A stretch of 64,000 nt of DNA from Neoaquamicrobium sediminum (lineage in GTDB: Bacteria; Pseudomonadota; Alphaproteobacteria; Rhizobiales; Rhizobiaceae), in NCBI RefSeq assembly GCF_013240295.1, contig NZ_JABETK010000002.1, positions 496,001 to 560,000 of the forward strand, given 5' to 3'. Both the position numbers and the translations under genes were made by a program. The notes below the pieces were generated by a model, which saw only the letters and a list, made by a program, of their open reading frames with translations, had not been told where the DNA came from and ran no database searches. Shown in pieces: positions 58,555 to 64,000 of this stretch (its first letter is position 1; each line of letters begins with the position of its first letter).

Positions 58555-61387
58555 TCAGAAGAAGCCCTTGCGCTGCCACCAGCCGCCTTTGCGCGGCTTG
58601 GTTTCGTCATTTGCGGGCGTCGACGACGTGACCACCGGCTCGGCAGGTTTCGTCTCCACCTTGGCTACGACCGGCATTTCGCGGGCGCCACCGGCTCGGA
58701 AGGTGCTTCCGGCGCGGTTTCGGCAACGACTTCGCTTGCCGCCTCCTCAGCCACTGCCTCGGCGGCAGCAGCCTTGCGGCGGGGCGCGCGTTTCGCCTTC
58801 GGCTTGGCTGGCTTTTCCGCCGCCGCTTCGGCTCCCTCGTCGGTCGTCGGCGCTGCAAGATCGGCTGCCGCATCGGCGACTTCCGGTTCTTCGGCCTTTG
58901 CCTTCTTCGAAGTGCGGCGCGGCGCCTTCTTTTTCGGCTTCTCGGCTGCCTCAGCCTCGGCGACTGGCACAGCCGGTGCCGCGGCTTCCACGGCGTCCAT
59001 CGCTGCCTGATCGGCCATCTCGGGCGCTACGTCGGCGGGGGCTTCGGCTTCCGTTGCCGCCGACACCGCGTCGTCTCCAGCCTCGGCTGCAGCCTCGTCG
59101 TCGCGACGGTTACGCTTGCCGCCACGCTTGCCGCGCCGGCGCTTCTTGGACTGGCCCTCGCCATCGGCGTCGGCCTGAACGGTCTGCTCGGCCGCACCCT
59201 CGTTGTCCGTGTCGGCCTCATCCGCCTGTTCAGCAGCGCCGCCGGTATCCGCGGCTTCACCTTCAGCATTGTCACCGGCAGCTTCCGCATTGCGATCGCG
59301 GTCACGACCGCCGCGCCGCCGCCTGCGCCGCTTGCGCTTGCGCTGGCCTTCGCCGTTTTCGTCCTGGTTCCGCTGCTCCGCGGGTGCGGCGGCTTCCGCC
59401 TCTTCTTCCTCGTCAACGACATCGATGATGTCGTCCTCAGGCTCTTCGGGATACACGACTGGTGCCGGCGGCGTGAAGCCTGCGGGCCGTTCGGCCGGCG
59501 CACCCTTGATGATCGCATAATGCTGCGACCGCACGCCTTCGTCCGCCTCCACCGAGATCGTCAGCCCGAAACGGAGCTCCAGCTCGGTCAGGGTCGAACG
59601 CTTGTGGTTCAGCACGTAGATGGCCGTCGAGGTTGGCGTGCGCACCGTGATGTGATTGCGCAGATCCTTGAGCAGGAATTCCTCGATGGCGCGCACCACA
59701 TGAAGCGCAACCGAGGATTCGGAGCGCACATGGCCGGCGCCGCCACAATGCGGGCAGGGCTGCATGGTCGATTCGAGCACCGAAGCGCGGATGCGCTGCC
59801 GAGACATTTCGAGCAGGCCGAAATGCGAGATGCGGCCGACCTGGATGCGCGCGCGGTCGTTCTTCAGGTGATCCTTGAGGCGCTTTTCGACCGCACGATT
59901 GTTGCGGTTCTCTTCCATGTCGATGAAGTCGATCACGATCAGGCCGGCGAGGTCGCGCAGGCGAAGCTGACGCGCGACTTCCTCGGCCGCTTCCAGATTG
60001 GTCTGGAGCGCCGTATCCTCGATCGAGTGCTCCTTGGTCGAGCGCCCGGAGTTGACGTCGATCGCGACCAGCGCCTCCGTCTGGTTGATGATGATGTAGC
60101 CGCCGGATTTCAGCGTCACCTGCGGCTGCAGCATCTTGTCGAGCTGCCCTTCGATCCCGTTGCGCGCGAAGATCGGCGAGGTGTCGCGGTAAGGCTGCAC
60201 GACCTTCGCGTGGCTCGGCATCAGCATGCGCATGAAGTCCTTGGCCTCGCGATAGCCGTCTTCGCCGGCGACCAGGATTTCGTCGATGTCCTTGTTGTAG
60301 AGGTCGCGCACCGAACGCTTGATGAGCGAGCCTTCCTCGTAGACGAGGGCCGGCGCCGAAGACGAAAGCGTCAGCGTGCGCACATTGTCCCACAGCCGCA
60401 TCAGATATTCGTAGTCGCGCTTGATCTCGGCCTTGGTGCGGCTTTCGCCGGCCGTGCGCAGGATGACGCCCATGCCCTGAGGCACGTCGAGATCCTTGAC
60501 CACGTCCTTCAGGCGCTTGCGGTCCTGCGCGTTGGTGATCTTGCGGGAGATGCCGCCGCCGCGCGCCGTGTTGGGCATCAGCACCGAATAGCGGCCGGCC
60601 AGCGACAGGTACGTGGTGAGCGCCGCGCCCTTGTTGCCGCGCTCTTCCTTGACCACTTGCACCAGCAGGATCTGCCGGCGCTTGATGACTTCCTGGATCT
60701 TGTACTGGCGGCGGCTGGGCCGGCGACGTTCGCGGATTTCCTCCAGCGCGTCCTCTGCACCAACCGACTCGACTTCGCCGTCATCGTTGTTGCCGCCATT
60801 GCTGGCGTGATCGTCGTCGGCGTTGTTGTTGCGGTCGTCGCTTTCGACGTCTTCCGAGACTGAGTCGGCCTCGACGGCCTCGGCGATGGCACGAGGCGTA
60901 TCGTCGTTGCCGCTCTCCTCGCGCTCCGCTCCGTTTTCCTCGGCAGTCTCGTCATCCGACGACGATCGTCGGCCTGATTCTCGCCGTCGTCGGAAGCTTT
61001 ACGCTCGTCGGTGGCGCGCCCGCGGTGGCGCCCACCACGACGACGGCGGCGATTGCGACCGCGCTCCTCGTTTTCGTCCTCGTCGTCCTCGGACTCAGCT
61101 TCCTCGGCCTCGGCGCGCAGCAGCGCCTGCCGGTCGGCCATCGGAATCTGATAGTAGTCGGGATGGATTTCGGAGAAGGCCAGGAAACCGTGCCGGTTGC
61201 CGCCATACTCGACGAAAGCAGCCTGCAGCGACGGCTCCACCCGCGTCACGCGGGCCAGATAGATATTTCCCTTGAGCTGCTTCTTGTCCTGGGACTCGAA
61301 ATCGAATTCTTCGATGCGGTTACCGCGAACGACGACAACCCGCGTTTCCTCCGGGTGGGAGGCATCTATAAGCATTTTGTTGGGCAT
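58555..61387 (-). CDS. rne: ribonuclease E (two frameshifts)
   Basis: RNase E is the main mRNA-decay endonuclease and degradosome scaffold. Visible parts are the N-terminal S1 domain (LKGNIYLARVTRVEPSLQAAF) interrupted by a 140-residue acidic/basic insertion, the catalytic core with VAIDVNSGR and VIDFIDMEENRNNR aspartates, the Zn-link CPHCGG, and a long disordered Ala/Glu/Lys tail. The frame breaks at about 60975 (one base missing within the insertion) and at TTT 58677-58679. Restoring a T there gives the typical end KGGWWQRKGFF. The repaired length is about 944 residues. ATG 61387 follows GGGAGA. Confidence 0.92.
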
Positions 61388-61998
61388 TATGTCTTGTCTC
61401 CCCGGCGCGGGCAGACGACGGCAACCGCGAAAACACGCGGCTCCTTTGCGACGTTCTGGGGGACGCGCCGGACAATAGTGTGTCCGCATAGCGCATCCGT
61501 AGCCGACCATCCGCTCCGGCCGCGGCCGGGACGGCGCGGTTTCTTCCGGGCTGGAACATGGTCAGGCTTTCGATCATCGCGTTACATGCGGAACCATTTT
61601 TGAACCAAGGTCCGACAGGACGGACCAGCTAATGTGCTCGTACAGAGCCGACAGGGCGCACAGCCCCGCCGTTTTCCTCACGCCAGGGGGCCCGCGTCAC
61701 CGGACCCACCCTGCAGAAAAAATCCTTCGGAAACGCTGCGCCGGGACCGGTCGGGCCTTGTAAGCCGCCAAAATGCCGTTGCTGCCAAAGCAAGGGTGGG
61801 CGGCAGGCTGGAACGATCACGAGCATTGCAGTGATCCAAGCCCGCTTTTATGATTTGCGGCAGGTCATGGCAACCCCGATTTCGCAGCCCGATTCGTATC
61901 CGAGTATCGGGGCTTGCGGGCTAAAGGGTTGCTTAACCATACGCCGCTACCAATCGTTAAGATTACGAATTCCGGGCCTTCAGGAAGCACAGGACTCA
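61388..61998. other. 611-bp divergent region: rne leader and amidase promoter
   Basis: No credible gene lies here. It contains perfect short hairpins at 61469-61486 (CGGACA/TGTCCG), 61609-61626 (GGTCCG/CGGACC) and about 61814-61835 (GATCAC/GTGATC), and it runs between the divergent rne and amidase starts. A long structured rne leader is known to mediate autoregulation in other proteobacteria; whether this one does is inference. Confidence 0.5.
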
Positions 61999-63255
61999 AT
62001 GCAGCCGCAGCCTTATCGATCAGCATTCGAAGGCAGGCGCAGCCGGCTCGCTGCAGGTTTTTGCGCATGGCTGTTGCTTGTCGTGGCTATGCTGTGCGCG
62101 GCTTCCGGCGCATCGGCGGACGAAGTGCTTCAGGCGCACGGCTACAAGATGGCCGGCGATGCCGCGCGCACGCGCATCGTTGCACATTTCGACCGCGAGC
62201 CGGAAATGCGCTGGTTTCTGCTGCGCAGCCCGCATCGCATGGTGATCGACCTGCCTGAGGCTGGTTTCGCCTTCGACGACGCGGAACTGGAGCCGCGCGG
62301 GTTGGTCACCGAGGTTCGCTACGGCAACCTCGATGAAGGACGCTCCCGCATCATCCTCTCGTTCGACGGGCCTTTCGCCGTCGAACGGATGGACATCCTC
62401 GAAAACGAGATCGAATCACGGTTTCCGCCTCGTTGCAGATATCGTCGCGGGCTCCGAGAAGGCCTTCGAAACGGCGATGGCCGAACAGATCGAGGCAACC
62501 GGTTCCACTCAGGTTACACCCAAAGGCGACCGGGTCGGCCATGCCGGCAATGAAGGCCCGCGGCCGTTCCGGATCGTCATCGACGCTGGCCATGGTGGCA
62601 TCGACACCGGTGCGAAGGGTGTCACCGGCACGCTGGAAAAGACCATAACGCTCGCATTTGCGCTCGAACTGCAGAAGGCGCTCCGCGATCTGGGCGAGTA
62701 CGACGTCTTTCTAACCCGCGACCGTGACCTGTTTCTCCGTCTCGACGAGCGCGTTCGCATCGCGCGCCAGCACGAAGCCGACCTTCTGATCTCGATCCAT
62801 GCAGACGCGATCCGGCTGAAGGGCGTTCGGGGGCAACCGTTTACACCGTGGCCGACAAGGCATCCGACGCCGAGGCTGCCGCCAAGGCGATCCGAGAGAA
62901 CCTGGCCGACGAGGTTGCAGGCATCACCGTCGAGGAAGAGAGCCAGGAAGTGGCCGACATCCTCGCCGATCTTATTCGGCGCGAAACGCAGAGCTTTTCG
63001 ATCCGTTTCGCCCGCTCGCTGGTTGGGGAACTGTCATCGTCGATCCAGATGATCAACAAGAACCCGCACCGCTTCGCCGGCTTCCGGGTGCTTCGTGCAC
63101 CGGATGTGCCTTCGGTGCTGCTCGAGCTTGGCTATCTGTCCAATCCGGACGACGAAAAGCTGCTGCGCGATCCCGATTGGCGCGCCAAGGCCGTCTCGAG
63201 CATCTCCTCTGCGATAGGCCTTTTCGAGTCCGCGCGGCAGGGAGCTGGCGGGTGA
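61999..63255 (+). CDS. N-acetylmuramoyl-L-alanine amidase, AMIN-Amidase_3 (two indels)
   Basis: This periplasmic zinc amidase cleaves septal peptidoglycan. The N-terminal signal peptide (LLLVVAMLCAASGASA) and AMIN domain read in the first frame. The catalytic domain starts in the second frame with VIDAGHGGIDTGA (first His and following Glu region) and SIHADA. The third frame supplies the C-terminal part with VPSVLLELGYLSNPDDE, which includes the catalytic Glu. The indels are one extra T in TTT 62422-62424 and one missing G in run 62829-62833. The repaired length is 418 residues. It precedes PBP1A, as in related genomes. Confidence 0.9.
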
Positions 63256-63339
63256 GACCGCTGCGCGGCCGGTTTCACATTCGTTGCAACGACACAACAC
63301 ACTGTGATTTAATCGAAGAATCGCGCAAATGCGCTTCCC

Positions 63340-63372
63340 AGCCGCCGCAATTTCCCCACAAGGGGGAATAAG
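63340..63372. repeat. possible short intergenic repeat element
   Basis: The stretch around TTTCCCCACAAGGGGGAA is a near-perfect inverted repeat of a type often scattered in rhizobial intergenic regions. Only one copy lies in this window, so its repeat nature is recalled and not shown here. Confidence 0.3.
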
Positions 63373-63458
63373 AAGGGGGCGAACGGAGCGGAGCGCGACT
63401 TCACCCCGCAGGGCGTGGCGATGGCGTAGTACCCTTCGATCCGCAGACTGGAGTGGGC

Positions 63459-64000
63459 ATGATACGTCTTATCGGATATTTCTTCGGCGTCGGCGTCGCA
63501 CTTGCGCTCGTGGCAGCGGCGGGTGTGGCGATCTATATCGGCGCTGTCACCAAGGACTTGCCCGACTACGAAGTGCTTGCGCGCTACGAGCCGCCGGTGA
63601 CGACGCGCGTTCATGCCTCCGATGGTGCGTTGATGGGTGAGTTCGCTCGCGAGCGCCGCCTCTATTTGCCGATCCAGGCAGTGCCCGACCGCGTCAAGGC
63701 AGCCTTCCTCTCGGCCGAAGACAAGAATTTCTACTCGCACCCGGGTGTCGACATCACCGGCCTGGTACGGGCCGTTGTCACGAACGTGCAGAATGTCGGC
63801 TCGGGCCGCAGGCCGGTCGGCGCGTCGACGATCACGCAGCAGGTCGCGAAGAACTTCCTGCTGGATTCGAGCGTGACCTACGACCGCAAGATCCGCGAGA
63901 TGATCCTGTCGTTCCGCATCGAGCAGGCTTACTCCAAGGACCGCATCCTCGAACTCTATCTCAACGAGATTTTCTTCGGCCTCGGCGCCTATGGCATCGC
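63459..64000 (+). CDS. penicillin-binding protein 1A, N-terminal part (runs off window)
   Basis: About 180 codons of a class A bifunctional peptidoglycan synthase are present. A membrane anchor spans residues 7-28. The glycosyltransferase domain follows with EDKNFYSHPGVD carrying the catalytic Glu (near residue 88), the GASTITQQVAKNF motif near 121, and LELYLNEIFFGLGAYG at the window edge. The transpeptidase domain lies beyond 64000. ATG 63459 follows GGAG. It is placed directly after the septal amidase gene, so both act on the same wall. Confidence 0.92.
   Translation, partial: MIRLIGYFFGVGVALALVAAAGVAIYIGAVTKDLPDYEVLARYEPPVTTRVHASDGALMGEFARERRLYLPIQAVPDRVKAAFLSAEDKNFYSHPGVDITGLVRAVVTNVQNVGSGRRPVGASTITQQVAKNFLLDSSVTYDRKIREMILSFRIEQAYSKDRILELYLNEIFFGLGAYGI

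Noticed and set aside
58535..59428. Plus-strand proline/arginine-rich frame opposite the rne tail
   Set aside because: It mirrors the low-complexity Ala/Glu-rich RNase E tail and has no independent support.

Overview
The window is high-GC alphaproteobacterial chromosome, most likely from the Hyphomicrobiales (Rhizobiales), near Mesorhizobium and other Phyllobacteriaceae-type genera. The evidence is gene content and order: DUF6163-ldtR-L,D-transpeptidase; glyA-nrdR-ribD-ribE-ribH-nusB; bamE-CBP3-like chaperone-DUF177; plsX-fabH-ihfA-merR; rplM-rpsI with speB and argC nearby; clpP-clpX; NDUFA12-DUF2155-aat-accC-accB-aroQ; rne-amiC-PBP1A. Genus and species cannot be fixed by eye. I saw no plasmid or phage genes, IS elements, rRNA or CRISPR. 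There is one tRNA, tRNA-Pro(GGG).

Layout. 0-2.7 kb: cell-wall remodelling (LdtR regulator, Tat-type L,D-transpeptidase). 2.8-8.7 kb: one-carbon metabolism, NrdR, riboflavin synthesis, NusB and an MFS permease. 9-13.6 kb: a DUF2165 membrane protein, proton-pumping pyrophosphatase, BamE, cytochrome bc1 chaperone and DUF177. 13.6-22.7 kb: glycosyltransferases, an SGNH hydrolase, an LpxD-like acyltransferase and a methyltransferase, with the tRNA inside. 22.9-26.1 kb: merR-ihfA-fabH-plsX on the minus strand. 26.2-35.5 kb: an exopolysaccharide locus (O-antigen-ligase-like polymerase, undecaprenyl-phosphate glucose phosphotransferase, GT4, Wza-type export lipoprotein, divergent Wzz/ExoP-like co-polymerase, FemAB/CelD-like protein, polysaccharide deacetylase). 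35.5-41.6 kb: DUF2842, heme A synthase, an APH(6)-like kinase, ArgC, agmatinase, S9, L13 and a PaaI thioesterase. 41.7-48.5 kb: enoyl-CoA hydratase, VOC and CoA-binding proteins, MetY, cupin, an unidentified structured intergenic element, cytochrome P450 and a sarcosine-oxidase-like flavoprotein. 48.6-64 kb: ClpP/ClpX, NDUFA12, DUF2155, Aat, AccC/AccB, AroQ, DsbA-like, M48 protease, aminotransferase, RNase E, an AmiC-type amidase and the start of PBP1A.

The main caveat for any user is sequence quality. At least fourteen single-base indels, mostly one base missing from a homopolymer run, break genes such as glyA, ribH, hppA, bamE, ihfA, aat, rne and the amidase. Because several of these are normally essential and the rest of each gene is intact, I treat them as draft-sequence errors, give full-span coordinates, and say where each frame breaks.

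The most interesting biology is as follows. (i) DUF177 and plsX, normally adjacent, lie 12.6 kb apart in opposite orientation, which suggests an inversion that also carries the glycosyltransferase block. (ii) A Wzz/ExoP-like protein has a C-terminal kinase-like domain without Walker A or a tyrosine tail. (iii) A perfect 12-bp inverted repeat sits in the divergent exopolysaccharide promoter region. (iv) About 370 nt of highly structured non-coding sequence with its own terminator lies at 45.69-46.06 kb. (v) A roughly 900-residue composite glycosyltransferase appears next to its partner genes.
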